Shown here: positions 25,893-34,269 of the stretch, piece after piece
How the letters are laid out: each line of letters begins with the position of its first letter
Position numbering within the stretch: the first letter of the stretch is position 1
Source of the DNA: Bacteroidia bacterium
GTDB lineage: Bacteria > Bacteroidota > Bacteroidia > Bacteroidales > UBA932
Assembly (NCBI GenBank): GCA_030537315.1
Contig: JAUNNZ010000012.1
Coordinates: 1 to 51,377, forward strand
Reading direction: 5' to 3'
DNA: 51,377 nt
Made by a program: the position numbers and the translations under genes
The notes under the pieces: generated by a model
Seen by the model: the letters and a program-made list of their open reading frames with translations, nothing else
Databases searched by the model: none
Told to the model about the DNA's origin: nothing

Positions 25893-26794
25893 CGCTCCAT
25901 CCTTACAACGATAGAAAGCGGGAGAGCTTTGCCGAACCTGTCGAGGAGGGCGAGCTCTCCGCTTTCGATTCTGGCCTTGCCCATTGCCTGGTTCACCACA
26001 GTTTCACCGAGCAGGGCGGAATAACCGTTTGAATACAGATTCAGAACCATAAATGCGTCCTTCGGCTGAAGGATGTCATTCACGGTGCGGAGCATCTCGA
26101 AGAGACACTCGTCAAGTTTCCATTTCTCCCCATCCGGACCATGGCCGTAGGCGGGCGGGTCAAGGATGATGCCGTCGTAGCGGTTGCCGCGCTTCGCTTC
26201 GCGTTTCGCGAATTTCATCGCGTCTTCGACCACCCAGCGTATGCCGTCGAGACCGGAAGACTCCATATTTCCGCGTGCCCAGGTGACAACCTGGCGCACG
26301 GAGTCCAGATGCGTTACGTCGGCTCCGGCAGCCTTTGCGGCAAGGGACGCAGCACCGGTATAGGCGAAAAGATTGAGCACCTTCGGCCGGCTGCCGTCCT
26401 TGCGTGCGGCGCACATTTCCTTTACTTTGCGATAAATGTAATTCCAGTTGGGGGCCTGCTCCGGGAACACGCCCACGTGCTTGAATGACGTAAGCCCCAG
26501 ACGGAGATCCATCTTCAGACCGTCGGCATTGGTATAGCCTATATGCCATTGGTCATCCATCTTCTTCAGACGCTCCCACGTGCCGCTGTCTTCCTTTCCG
26601 GCCTTGCCGAAACCGGCGCCCGGAGTGAAGCGGGTGTGGGTGAGCCTGCGCCACTCGGCTTCCGAAAGAGTCTTGTCCCACAATGCCTTAGGCTCAGGGC
26701 GGGCCAGCACATAGCTTCCGTAACGCTCCAGTTTTTCACCGTTGCCGCTGTCCAGCAGCTCATAATCTTTCCAGTCTGAAGGATATTCAATCAT
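25889..26794 (-). CDS. RlmI-like SAM-dependent RNA methyltransferase
   Basis: A 301-residue class I methyltransferase resembling the catalytic half of RlmI/RlmK-type rRNA methylases. Visible motifs are [10 protein letters not shown] (SAM binding, about 143-152), Val-Thr-His-Leu-Asp-Ser at the next strand, and the catalytic Asp-Pro-Pro-Ala-Tyr-Gly-His-Gly-Pro near 213-221. The N-terminal PUA domain of E. coli RlmI is not evident. The nucleotide modified is unknown. It is a single gene, divergent from pgk; its -7 box lies 4 bases from the ATG. Confidence 0.82.
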   Translation of the reverse strand: MIEYPSDWKDYELLDSGNGEKLERYGSYVLARPEPKALWDKTLSEAEWRRLTHTRFTPGAGFGKAGKEDSGTWERLKKMDDQWHIGYTNADGLKMDLRLGLTSFKHVGVFPEQAPNWNYIYRKVKEMCAARKDGSRPKVLNLFAYTGAASLAAKAAGADVTHLDSVRQVVTWARGNMESSGLDGIRWVVEDAMKFAKREAKRGNRYDGIILDPPAYGHGPDGEKWKLDECLFEMLRTVNDILQPKDAFMVLNLYSNGYSALLGETVVNQAMGKARIESGELALLDRFGKALPLSIVVRMER

Positions 26795-26798
26795 AGTG

Positions 26799-26827
26799 CA
26801 AAGATATTGATAAAATTATTAAATTTG
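26799..26827. promoter_or_regulatory. Divergent promoters: methyltransferase (-) and pgk (+)
   Basis: On the minus strand TATCTTTG (26806-26799) predicts +1 about 26795, one base before the methyltransferase ATG. On the plus strand TAAATTTG (26820-26827) predicts +1 about 26831 and a 27-nt pgk leader. Confidence 0.55.
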
Positions 26828-26857
26828 TGGCTCGGAAATTCAATACACTTAAATATT

Positions 26858-28111
26858 ATGCAGCAGTACATCGACAGTTACGATTTCGCCGGCAAGAAAG
26901 CGATCGTGCGCGTGGACTTCAACGTTCCACTCAATGAGAAATTTGAAATCACAGACGATACCCGCATCCGTGCGGCTATCCCTACCCTCAAGAAGGTTCT
27001 CGCCGGAGGCGGTTCCCTCATCATCATGTCACACCTCGGCCGTCCGAAGGGAGTTGACGCAAAATTCTCTCTCAAGCACATTGTTGCCCACGTTGCAGAA
27101 TGCCTCGGCGCACCTGTAAAGTTCGCTGACGACTGCCAGAAGGCTCAGGCTGAGGTTGCAGCCCTCAAGCCGGGTGAGGCTCTCCTCCTCGAGAACCTCC
27201 GCTTCTATGCAGAAGAGGAAGGCAAGCCTCGCGGACTCGCAGAGGATGCTTCAGATGACGAGAAGAAGGCTGCAAAGGCTGCAGTCAAGGAAAGCCAGAA
27301 GGAGTTCGTCAAGACTCTCGCATCATATGCTGACTGCTATATCAACGATGCATTCGGCACAGCTCACCGCGCACACGGTTCAACCGCCCTTATCGCTAAG
27401 TATTTCCCTAACGACAAGATGTTCGGTTACCTTATGGAAGGTGAGATCAAGGCTATCGACAACGTCCTCAAGAACGCCCAGCATCCTTTCACCGCTATCA
27501 TCGGCGGCTCAAAGGTATCCAGCAAGCTCGCAGTTCTCGAAAATATGCTCGAGAAGGTTGACAACCTCATCATCGGCGGCGGTATGGGTTATACATTCGT
27601 AAAGGCTCAGGGCGGCAAGATCGGCAACTCCCTCCACGAGGACGACCTTATGCCTCAGGCCCTCGAAATCCTTGCCAAGGCAAAGGAGAAGGGCGTGAAC
27701 ATCTACGTTTCACAGGACACCGTCATCGCCGACAACTTCGCCAACGACGCCAACACCAAGACCGTCGCTTCCAACGACATCCCTGAAGGATGGGAAGGTA
27801 TGGACGCAGGCGAGCAGTCCCTCGCAACCTGGGAGAAGGTCATCCTCGGTTCCAAGGCCCTCCTCTGGAACGGCCCTGTAGGCGTTTTCGAAATGCCTAC
27901 CTTCGCCAAGGGTACCCTCAAGATCGCCGAACTCCTCGCAAAGGCGACCGAAGCCGGCGCATATTCACTCGTAGGCGGTGGCGATTCAGTCGCAGCCGTT
28001 ACCCAGATGGGCTACGCAAAGAAGGTCAGCTACGTTTCTACCGGTGGCGGCGCAATGCTCGAGGCCCTCGAAGGCAAGGAGCTCCCTGGTATCGCAGCAG
28101 TCCGCGAATAA
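26858..28111 (+). CDS. pgk: Phosphoglycerate kinase
   Basis: Glycolytic ATP-forming step from 1,3-bisphosphoglycerate. The gene encodes 417 residues from the ATG at 26858; the longer frame from 26807 would cover the promoter. Signature parts are [12 protein letters not shown], the basic-patch Ser-His-Leu-Gly-Arg-Pro-Lys-Gly, [10 protein letters not shown], and the C-lobe nucleotide motif Gly-Gly-Gly-Asp-Ser-Val-Ala-Ala. Codon use is strongly biased, as for a highly expressed gene. An intrinsic terminator follows. Confidence 0.97.
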   Translation: MQQYIDSYDFAGKKAIVRVDFNVPLNEKFEITDDTRIRAAIPTLKKVLAGGGSLIIMSHLGRPKGVDAKFSLKHIVAHVAECLGAPVKFADDCQKAQAEVAALKPGEALLLENLRFYAEEEGKPRGLAEDASDDEKKAAKAAVKESQKEFVKTLASYADCYINDAFGTAHRAHGSTALIAKYFPNDKMFGYLMEGEIKAIDNVLKNAQHPFTAIIGGSKVSSKLAVLENMLEKVDNLIIGGGMGYTFVKAQGGKIGNSLHEDDLMPQALEILAKAKEKGVNIYVSQDTVIADNFANDANTKTVASNDIPEGWEGMDAGEQSLATWEKVILGSKALLWNGPVGVFEMPTFAKGTLKIAELLAKATEAGAYSLVGGGDSVAAVTQMGYAKKVSYVSTGGGAMLEALEGKELPGIAAVRE

Positions 28112-28135
28112 TCCAGCGAATGCATATGGAATGAG

Positions 28136-28161
28136 AGGCCGGCGACATTGCCGGCCTTTTT
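28136..28161 (+). terminator. pgk terminator
   Basis: AGGCCGGC (28136-28143) pairs with GCCGGCCT (28150-28157) around the loop GACATT, followed by a T5 run, 25 bases after the pgk stop. Confidence 0.9.
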
Positions 28162-28174
28162 CATATATCGGGAA

Positions 28175-28205
28175 TTGCAGATATGACTCCAAATGATTAT
28201 CTTTA
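28175..28205 (+). promoter_or_regulatory. Promoter of the repeat lipoprotein
   Basis: TTG at 28175-28177, a 20-base spacer and TATCTTTA at 28198-28205, one mismatch from TAnnTTTG. The predicted +1 is about 28209, with a leader of 26 nt. Confidence 0.45.
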
Positions 28206-28234
28206 ACGAAGAATACCCAATAAGTGCATGCTCT

Positions 28235-29587
28235 ATGAAAAAAACATTCCCAATCCTGATTGCGGCGTTTGTTGCATTTACAATGTTTGCCGGATGCGAA
28301 AAAGCAGACAAACCAGACCCGAAGAAAGATGATCCCGATACGACGGAATATCTGTATTTTGAGGCGGTCGAGGCTGGTGCGACGGTAAAAATGGAGATTG
28401 TAGGATCTGTTGATGCCCCGAGCCTTGAGTACAGTACGGATCTTACGGAATGGACGTCATACGATCTGAACAAGCCTGAAGTTATCAAACTGGAAAAAGC
28501 CGGTGACAAGGTATATTGGCGCAGCCCCGGCAAGCTGGATCGATTCTCGAAGGACGAAACAAATTATATTCATTTTGTCCTTGGGAAGAAAAAAGTGGCA
28601 GCCGGAGGCAATATCATGTCTTTGGTCGACAAAACCTGTGAAAGCGTGACGATTCCATCAAGGTGCTGCTTTGCATGGCTCTTCGACAATGGTACTGCCC
28701 TTGTTTCGAGTCCGAAGCTCCCCGCAACAAACCTTAAGGATGGTTGTTATTTCCATATGTTCAACGGCTGCATTTCTCTGGAGAAAGCGCCGGAGCTTCC
28801 GGCGACAAGTCTCGCTTTAGGGTGCTATGAGTATATGTTTCTAGGCTGCACATCTTTGAAAGAGGCGCCGGAACTTCCTGCGGCCGAACTTTGGTTAGCA
28901 TGCTATATGAATATGTTTGCAGATTGTGCTTCTCTTGAAAAAGCACCGGAGTTACCTGCAACCAAACTGGCTGAATATTGCTATGATGGAATGTTCCAAG
29001 GCTGCACATCATTGAAAGAAGCGCCGGAACTTCCTGCCATGAATCTGTCGAAAAGATGTTATGCCTGGATGTTCAATGGCTGCACTTCTCTTGAAAAAGC
29101 ACCGGAACTCCCTGCGACCAAACTGGCTGAACAATGCTATTATGCTATGTTTCAAAGTTGCATATCATTGAAAGAAGCGCCGGAACTCCCTGCTATGAAT
29201 CTAGCTGAAAACTGTTACGCCTGGATGTTCAACGGTTGCACTTCTCTTGAAAAAGCACCTGAATTGCCGGCGACAGAACTTGCGCCATACTGCTATTCAA
29301 CAATGTTTTCCGAGTGTGCAATCACTGAGGCGCCCGAGCTGCCGGCAAAGGAATTAGCGGAGTTCTGCTATGAAAGCATGTTCTACGATTGCCCTAATCT
29401 CAGCCATATCAAGGTAGGTTTCGAGAACTGGGGCAGTGATTCGGCTACCCTTGAATGGGTTGTCGGAGTGCCTTCGGCGGGATCCTTCGAATGTCCTGAC
29501 GGCCTTGAGGTCAAGTATGGCGACAACTTCATCCCGACAGGATGGGGCGTCAATGACACAGCAACGCCGCCGGCAGCTGCGTCCTGA
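28235..29587 (+). CDS. BspA-like surface lipoprotein with 26-residue Cys repeats
   Basis: A 450-residue lipoprotein from the ATG at 28235; the signal peptide ends Thr-Met-Phe-Ala-Gly-Cys. An N-terminal beta domain (about 30-150) precedes eight tandem repeats of 26 residues (the eighth is 25) built on Cys-Tyr-x-x-Met-Phe-x-x-Cys-x-Ser-Leu-x-x-Ala-Pro-Glu-Leu-Pro-Ala. A ninth half-repeat and a short cap follow. The pattern resembles the BspA/DUF285-type leucine-rich repeats used for binding host or bacterial surfaces. Each repeat carries two cysteines, so a ladder of disulfides is possible. It stands alone between pgk and the fimbrillin genes in a less GC-rich stretch. Confidence 0.8.
   Translation: MKKTFPILIAAFVAFTMFAGCEKADKPDPKKDDPDTTEYLYFEAVEAGATVKMEIVGSVDAPSLEYSTDLTEWTSYDLNKPEVIKLEKAGDKVYWRSPGKLDRFSKDETNYIHFVLGKKKVAAGGNIMSLVDKTCESVTIPSRCCFAWLFDNGTALVSSPKLPATNLKDGCYFHMFNGCISLEKAPELPATSLALGCYEYMFLGCTSLKEAPELPAAELWLACYMNMFADCASLEKAPELPATKLAEYCYDGMFQGCTSLKEAPELPAMNLSKRCYAWMFNGCTSLEKAPELPATKLAEQCYYAMFQSCISLKEAPELPAMNLAENCYAWMFNGCTSLEKAPELPATELAPYCYSTMFSECAITEAPELPAKELAEFCYESMFYDCPNLSHIKVGFENWGSDSATLEWVVGVPSAGSFECPDGLEVKYGDNFIPTGWGVNDTATPPAAAS
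28745..29365 (+). repeat. Eight tandem 78-bp coding repeats with a 156-bp superperiod
   Basis: Repeats 1-7 are 78 bp and repeat 8 is 75 bp. Odd repeats carry Leu-Glu-Lys-Ala-Pro-Glu-Leu and even ones Leu-Lys-Glu-Ala-Pro-Glu-Leu, and repeats two apart are most alike in DNA. This points to duplication in 156-bp units. Confidence 0.85.
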
Positions 29588-29741
29588 TTGCAAACCAGTC
29601 ATTGTGCGAATGCGCGTCAAAAAAACCGGAAAAAACACTCAAGCCGCTGATGTTAACTCATTAAAAAGTCATCATCTATTCCATTAGTGTTGCAGAAATT
29701 TGCAGCTCGCCTTTGGCATTGCGGCCTTGGTCGAGTCGGGT

Positions 29742-31874
29742 TTATTGATTTGCGTCTATGACGAGTCGGATGGACTGCGCTTGATTGCGTTTGACGCTGA
29801 GCTCAGTGTCGAGACCGGAGATGTAGATATTCAAGCAGAACGCCATGTCTTCGATTTGCCCATTAGAGGCCCAGTAGAGACCGTCGAAGCCGACTCCAGT
29901 CACATCCCGTGCCGTGCTGCTAGTTTCTTTGGCATCGCGATAGCCGGCATCAGGAAGAAAGACTATGCCCTTTGCGTTGATTTCATCCCAAGTGTCCGGA
30001 CCGCCCGTATCTCCAACCTGATTCCCGTCATAATCATCCGGATAAATGAACAGACCTTTGTATTCGGTGTCACCAATCGTGACTCCCGTTGTTGATATAT
30101 TGGTGTAACGGAAGTTTACGTGTTCCATAGCCCTAGTATCCAGGAGGTATTTCCACTCCCCGGCATCTCCTCCGGAAAGCGCCCTCCATTCTTTCCGGCC
30201 ATACACTTCAAAATCCTGACTGTTTGTGAATAAATCAACGTCCCGCTCATCCCAATCGTTCTTATAAAAATACTCTAGGGAATTCTTTGCATTATTGCAC
30301 CACAGGAAATGGGAAATATGGTTGTCGTCTCTATAGGCATCTCCCGATGGCGTAGTGTCATACTGGTTGATTTCGAATCTCCAGTTGGCCGCGTCATAAT
30401 CCTTCAGAGTCCAACCACTAAAATTAGCTCCGGTGTAGTACAGGTTGCCCTTGGAGAAACGGACCTGTTTTCCTGCAGATACCGAGAAGACTCCGGAGAG
30501 AATGGAGTTGTCTTCAAACAAAGCGTTAATCGTAAAGTCCGAGCTCAGGGTTATTTCCTGAGGATTCGACCAATCCAACTTATTCCCGTTTATGTCGTGC
30601 CATTCAGTGAATGTATAACAGTCGAGGCTTGGAGATGCTGTCAATATCACCGTTTCCTCTTCGTAGCAGAAACCGTCTATATTGATGGAACCCGCGCCGT
30701 CAGGGCTTACATTCGTGGTGATTGTTATGCTCTTTGCATAATCAACGGCCGCCGTGATGTCGGAGGTGATATTGGAAACGGTGAAGGTATAGATTCCGTC
30801 AGATTTTGACCGGACACACTCGGCATCCCCTGAAAGCCGGCATACAAGAATCTTATCGGCCATCGATGAAGCTATGATTTTGGCCGTTTCTCCTTCCGTA
30901 TAAGCTGTCATCAATACATCTTTCTCAATTCCATCATTTTCTCCCAGCACCACCTTTACCTTGTGCCCTCCGACCTCGACTTCGTTCCACTTATCAATGG
31001 AGACCGTAGAGACGGAGATTCCGGTATTGCTGAGGGTAATGGTGATCTTGGACTTTGTGTTCTGGGCGATTATTACGCCGTTGTCGCCCGAAAGGATGGC
31101 GGTCTTTTCCTCTCCGTCTATCGTGAATGTGATGCTGACTTCCTGCTTGCTGTCAGTGAGCGCTGAAGGAACAAGTAGACATTCGTACACTGCTCCTTCT
31201 GCCGTAATCTGCTGATTTGCCTCCTGGACGGTTAGCGAAACGTCTGCCTTTGTTGTGCCTGAAATCGCTCCGCTGGTGGCATCGAGGGTGCCGTTGATGG
31301 ATGTTTCCGCTCCAGCGAACTTGATGCTTGTGAGCTTGGCTTCGCCGGTGTAGCCGTTGTTCTTTACTGTGATTGACACGCGTGCGAGGGCGTGGTTCAT
31401 AGTGATTGCTGTCGAGGCGGCATTTTCATCCGTGATGGGATTCGCCTGCTTGGAGGCATACATAACGTCATCACCGTTAAGGGATGAGGCGACAGGGATT
31501 GCCTTGATATTGGTGGCCGTGCCGCTGTATGGGTAATAGCCGTAGAGATACCCGGGGACGTTTCCAACCAGGACGGACTGACTTGATGTCCATTTGCTCT
31601 TCTCTGAATTATATGAGTAATCGACATTTGCATAGCCGCTTTCTCCGTAAGGAGTGGTTGCGGCCTCTTCTTTAAACAGGAACAAGCCGATATGGCCTTC
31701 CTGCGGGAAGGTCGTTCCGTCGATGACAGCTTTGGTCTGGGAGGAATTCACCGCGGCGAGTTCAAGGGCGGCGCAGCCAGAACCTTTGAGTTCCGCAGAG
31801 TCCTTTGTGCAGCCCACGAGCAATGATGCCAGGGAGAGAGTCGCAAATGCGAATGATATTTGCCTTAGGAACAT
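29742..31874 (-). CDS. Large fimbrillin-like lipoprotein with added C-terminal domains
   Basis: A 710-residue lipoprotein; the lipobox is Leu-Leu-Val-Gly-Cys near residue 22. Residues about 40-300 form a Mfa-like/fimbrillin (PF13149-type) module, with Thr-Lys-Ala-Val-Ile-Asp-Gly-Thr and Gly-Tyr-Tyr-Pro-Tyr. A beta-grasp repeat of the InlB type follows (about 360-455; Thr-Glu-Trp-His-Asp ... Ile-Asn-Ala-Leu-Phe-Glu). The last part, a Bacteroidales surface module of about 250 residues, begins with Gln-Val-Arg-Phe-Ser-Lys-Gly-Asn-Leu. The fimbrillin part is closely similar to that of the next gene upstream, so the pair arose by duplication. The start is 23 bases after that gene's stop, making an operon. 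Confidence 0.78.
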   Translation of the reverse strand: MFLRQISFAFATLSLASLLVGCTKDSAELKGSGCAALELAAVNSSQTKAVIDGTTFPQEGHIGLFLFKEEAATTPYGESGYANVDYSYNSEKSKWTSSQSVLVGNVPGYLYGYYPYSGTATNIKAIPVASSLNGDDVMYASKQANPITDENAASTAITMNHALARVSITVKNNGYTGEAKLTSIKFAGAETSINGTLDATSGAISGTTKADVSLTVQEANQQITAEGAVYECLLVPSALTDSKQEVSITFTIDGEEKTAILSGDNGVIIAQNTKSKITITLSNTGISVSTVSIDKWNEVEVGGHKVKVVLGENDGIEKDVLMTAYTEGETAKIIASSMADKILVCRLSGDAECVRSKSDGIYTFTVSNITSDITAAVDYAKSITITTNVSPDGAGSINIDGFCYEEETVILTASPSLDCYTFTEWHDINGNKLDWSNPQEITLSSDFTINALFEDNSILSGVFSVSAGKQVRFSKGNLYYTGANFSGWTLKDYDAANWRFEINQYDTTPSGDAYRDDNHISHFLWCNNAKNSLEYFYKNDWDERDVDLFTNSQDFEVYGRKEWRALSGGDAGEWKYLLDTRAMEHVNFRYTNISTTGVTIGDTEYKGLFIYPDDYDGNQVGDTGGPDTWDEINAKGIVFLPDAGYRDAKETSSTARDVTGVGFDGLYWASNGQIEDMAFCLNIYISGLDTELSVKRNQAQSIRLVIDANQ

Positions 31875-31897
31875 ATTAATAACGAGCCTGGTGATTT

Positions 31898-32824
31898 TTA
31901 CTCCCCGCCGAAGCCGTGGCTTGATTCGGAACCACTGGTCCAGTCACTAGCACTGACAGAAGATACAGCTATTCCAGAATCGCTGAGTGTGATGGTTATG
32001 ATTGATTTAGTGCTTTGTAAGATTATCACGCCGTTGTCGCCGGAAAGTGTGGCGGTCTTGTCCTGACCGTCTATAGTGAGAGTAAGTGCAACATTCTGCT
32101 TATTCGCTTCAGCCTTGGAAGGGACCAGGAGGCATTCGTACACGGAACCTTCGGCTGTAATCTGTTGGGAGGCCTCCGGGACAGTCAGCGTCACGTCCGA
32201 CTTTGTTGTGCCGGAGATAGTGCCGCTGGTGGCATCGAGAGTCCCGCTTACAGAGGTCTCAGCTCCAGCGAACTTGATGCTTGTGAGTTTGGCATTGCCG
32301 GTATAGCCATTGCTCTTGACAGTGATGGCTACTCTTGCGAGAGCGTGGTTCATCGTAAGGGTGGTCTGGGCGGCATTTTCATCGGTTACGCTCTGTTTTG
32401 TCGCATACATTACGTCATCGCCGTTAAGAGATGATGACACGGAAATTGTCTTGATACTGGAGGCTGAGCTGTTGTACGGATAATAACCGTAGAGATATCC
32501 CGCAGTACTTCCCACCTTCATTGACGGGTTGGCAGTCCATTTGCTCTTTTCAGAGTTGTACGCGTAATCGACATTTGCGTAGCCTGTCTCTCCGTAAGGA
32601 GTGGTTGCGGCCTCGTCCTTGAAAAGGAACAGTCCTATGTTTCCATCCTGAGGGAAGGTCGTCCCGTCTATGACAGCCTTGGTCGGGGCTGAGTTTACCG
32701 TAGCGAGCTCAAGATTGGCCAATGCTCCCGATCTGTTGTCCTCAATGGAGTCCTTCGTGCAGCCGGCAATCAATGATACCAGGGCTAGAGTCGCGAATGC
32801 GAAATATATGTGTTTCATATTCAT
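31898..32824 (-). CDS. Fimbrillin-like lipoprotein
   Basis: A 308-residue lipoprotein from the ATG at 32824; an ATG at 32818 is also possible. The frame is open upstream to 33139, but that part shows no signal peptide and overlaps another ORF and the promoter. The lipobox is Ser-Leu-Ile-Ala-Gly-Cys. The body is a Mfa-like module with Thr-Lys-Ala-Val-Ile-Asp-Gly-Thr-Thr-Phe-Pro and Gly-Tyr-Leu-Tyr-Gly-Tyr-Tyr-Pro-Tyr, most likely a surface adhesin or pilus-type subunit. The short tail ends Gly-Phe-Gly-Gly-Glu, like the Gly-Phe-Gly-Gly-Asp end of the 58-residue ORF upstream. Confidence 0.78.
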   Translation of the reverse strand: MNMKHIYFAFATLALVSLIAGCTKDSIEDNRSGALANLELATVNSAPTKAVIDGTTFPQDGNIGLFLFKDEAATTPYGETGYANVDYAYNSEKSKWTANPSMKVGSTAGYLYGYYPYNSSASSIKTISVSSSLNGDDVMYATKQSVTDENAAQTTLTMNHALARVAITVKSNGYTGNAKLTSIKFAGAETSVSGTLDATSGTISGTTKSDVTLTVPEASQQITAEGSVYECLLVPSKAEANKQNVALTLTIDGQDKTATLSGDNGVIILQSTKSIITITLSDSGIAVSSVSASDWTSGSESSHGFGGE

Positions 32825-32852
32825 AGCGTATTTTATTTGATGATAAAGCAGC

Positions 32853-33029
32853 TTAATCACCTCCGAATCCGCCGTTGGAATTGGATCCGTCACCATAACC
32901 ATTATTGCCTGGGCCGCCATACAGACTACCGCACAGTATGCCCTGGGTGTCGATGACAAAGACCTTAACCGTTGGGCTTGAATACGGCCGTTCGGAATCA
33001 GTTTCTGTGTATTTGGAGGGGTCTTGCAT
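32853..33029 (-). CDS. Small Gly/Asn-rich ORF (58 residues) leading the fimbrillin operon
   Basis: A 58-codon ORF. The start is the ATG at 33029, 28 bases downstream of the predicted +1 of a canonical promoter; the stop is 28 bases before the fimbrillin ATG. The first 33 residues are polar, then beta-like (Thr-Val-Lys-Val-Phe-Val-Ile-Asp-Thr-Gln-Gly-Ile-Leu). The last 25 are Gly-, Asn- and Ser-rich, ending Gly-Gly-Phe-Gly-Gly-Asp. There is one cysteine (residue 33). No signal peptide or membrane span is seen. I do not recognise a family. It may be a real short protein, or the surviving 3' end of a longer surface-protein gene. Confidence 0.5.
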   Translation of the reverse strand: MQDPSKYTETDSERPYSSPTVKVFVIDTQGILCGSLYGGPGNNGYGDGSNSNGGFGGD

Positions 33030-33061
33030 AAAGACTTATCGGCTATTTGACTTGTGTATAA

Positions 33062-33091
33062 CAAATGTAATACTTTTTCATAGTAGTTCAA
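33062..33091 (-). promoter_or_regulatory. Promoter of the fimbrillin operon
   Basis: On the minus strand, TTG at 33091-33089, a 19-base spacer and TACATTTG at 33069-33062 match the phylum consensus. The predicted +1 is about 33058, with a 28-nt leader to the 58-residue ORF. Confidence 0.65.
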
Positions 33092-33118
33092 TGGTAAATT
33101 AACGCAAGGGCAGACTAA

Positions 33119-33280
33119 AGTCTTTATGTTTGCGGCCATTACATAAACGCCGACTGCGCCCCGAAGGACGCAGTCTTTGTTGTCGACCCAAGCATAATTA
33201 CAGAATACAAGGATGTAAGGGTAGATATTGACCGGGAGCGTTTCTGGGACATCATCATTTCCGGTATCTCAGTGTTCTGA
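33119..33280 (+). pseudogene. C-terminal remnant resembling a nucleoside hydrolase
   Basis: An open stretch of 53 codons without an ATG, ending at TGA 33278-33280. Its product ends with Asp-Ala-Val-Phe-Val-Val-Asp-Pro-Ser, then Val-Arg-Val-Asp-Ile-Asp-Arg-Glu-Arg-Phe-Trp-Asp-Ile-Ile. That resembles the C-terminus of inosine-uridine nucleoside hydrolases (Val-Asp-x-Glu-Arg-Phe-Trp). The 5' part is missing, and the fimbrillin promoter lies directly upstream. A weak plus-strand hairpin with T6 (33309-33327) could be its old terminator. The family match is from memory and tentative. Confidence 0.35.
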
Positions 33281-33325
33281 AACCGAGTGGTGTAAAATGA
33301 TAATGGCTACAAGGTTTCTTGTTTT

Positions 33326-34192
33326 TTAAAGCTGGTTATATGCAGGGGAGAAGGTGTCGCCCTGGTTAGGGTCACCGGTCTTGAGACCCTTCTGCAACCA
33401 GCGGGAACGCTGCGCGGAGGTGCCGTGGTTGAATGAATCAGGCACGGCGTAGCCGCGGGCTTTCTTCTGGAGATAATCGTCGCCGATCTTGGCGGCAACG
33501 GCGAGGCCTTCCTCAATGTCTCCTTCTTCAAGGGAACCGAACAGCTTGTTGTCGTAGTAAGCCCAAACGCCGGCATAGAAATCTGCCTGGAGTTCGAGGC
33601 GGACGCTGATCTGGTTGCTCTCTTTCTCAGAAACGCGCTGCATCTGCTGATGTGCCTGCTGGAGCGTGCCGAGAAGATACTGGACGTGATGGCCCACCTC
33701 GTGGGCGATGACGTACGCATACGCGAAGTCACCATCGGCACCGATGTCCTTTTTCATGTCGCGGAAGAAAGAAAGGTCAAGATAGACGCACTGGTCACCG
33801 CTGTTGTAGAACGGTCCCGATGCAGCCGATGCCGTTCCGCCCGCTGTCTGTACATAGTCTGTGAACAACACGAGCTTCGGTGGCTGATAAGTCAGGCCGC
33901 TCTGGGCGAAAATTTTCGTCCAGACATCCTCGGTGCCTGCAAGAATCTGCTTTGAGAACACCGCAAGGGCTTCCTCTTCTTCTGTCGGGGTGTATGTGGA
34001 TTCCGTGGTCGTCAATCCTCCGCCCATCTGTGAAGCGACCTCCAGGACATCTGAAGGATTGCCTCCGAGGAGGAGTGTGATTATTCCGATGATTAGGATA
34101 CCGCCAAGGCCGACGCCACCGGCGGTTTTGGCCGTGCTGTGTCCTCTGCGGTCATCCACGTTTGTGCTTTGTCTTCTTCCGTCTAGTTTCAT
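33326..34192 (-). CDS. YpfJ-type neutral zinc metallopeptidase
   Basis: A 288-residue protein of PF04228. A short Arg-rich cytoplasmic N-terminus is followed by a single membrane span (about 26-43), with the rest outside the cytoplasm. The zinc motif is His-Glu-Val-Gly-His (164-168) in Val-Ile-Ala-His-Glu-Val-Gly-His-His-Val-Gln, and the third ligand is Glu200 in Leu-Glu-Leu-Gln-Ala-Asp-Phe-Tyr-Ala-Gly. The family is widespread and its substrate is unknown. It is a single gene, divergent from GH115. Confidence 0.9.
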   Translation of the reverse strand: MKLDGRRQSTNVDDRRGHSTAKTAGGVGLGGILIIGIITLLLGGNPSDVLEVASQMGGGLTTTESTYTPTEEEEALAVFSKQILAGTEDVWTKIFAQSGLTYQPPKLVLFTDYVQTAGGTASAASGPFYNSGDQCVYLDLSFFRDMKKDIGADGDFAYAYVIAHEVGHHVQYLLGTLQQAHQQMQRVSEKESNQISVRLELQADFYAGVWAYYDNKLFGSLEEGDIEEGLAVAAKIGDDYLQKKARGYAVPDSFNHGTSAQRSRWLQKGLKTGDPNQGDTFSPAYNQL

Positions 34193-34217
34193 ATGTAGAA
34201 TTTGTTTTGGGCTTTCA

Positions 34218-34244
34218 CAAAATTAAGTATTTTCATTAAATTTG
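34218..34244. promoter_or_regulatory. Divergent promoters: metallopeptidase (-) and GH115 (+)
   Basis: On the minus strand TAATTTTG (34225-34218) predicts +1 about 34214 and a leader of about 22 nt. On the plus strand TAAATTTG (34237-34244) predicts +1 about 34248 and a 22-nt leader. No clear TTG at -33 for either. Confidence 0.5.
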
Positions 34245-34269
34245 TAAAGAAACCAAGTAGTATTTGTAT

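Noticed and set aside
28745-29365. CRISPR-like regular repeats
   Set aside because: The 78-bp units are contiguous, coding and without unique spacers; they encode protein repeats.
32825-33139. N-terminal extension of the 308-residue fimbrillin up to 33139
   Set aside because: It would remove the lipoprotein signal from the N-terminus and overlaps the promoter and the 58-residue ORF in another frame.
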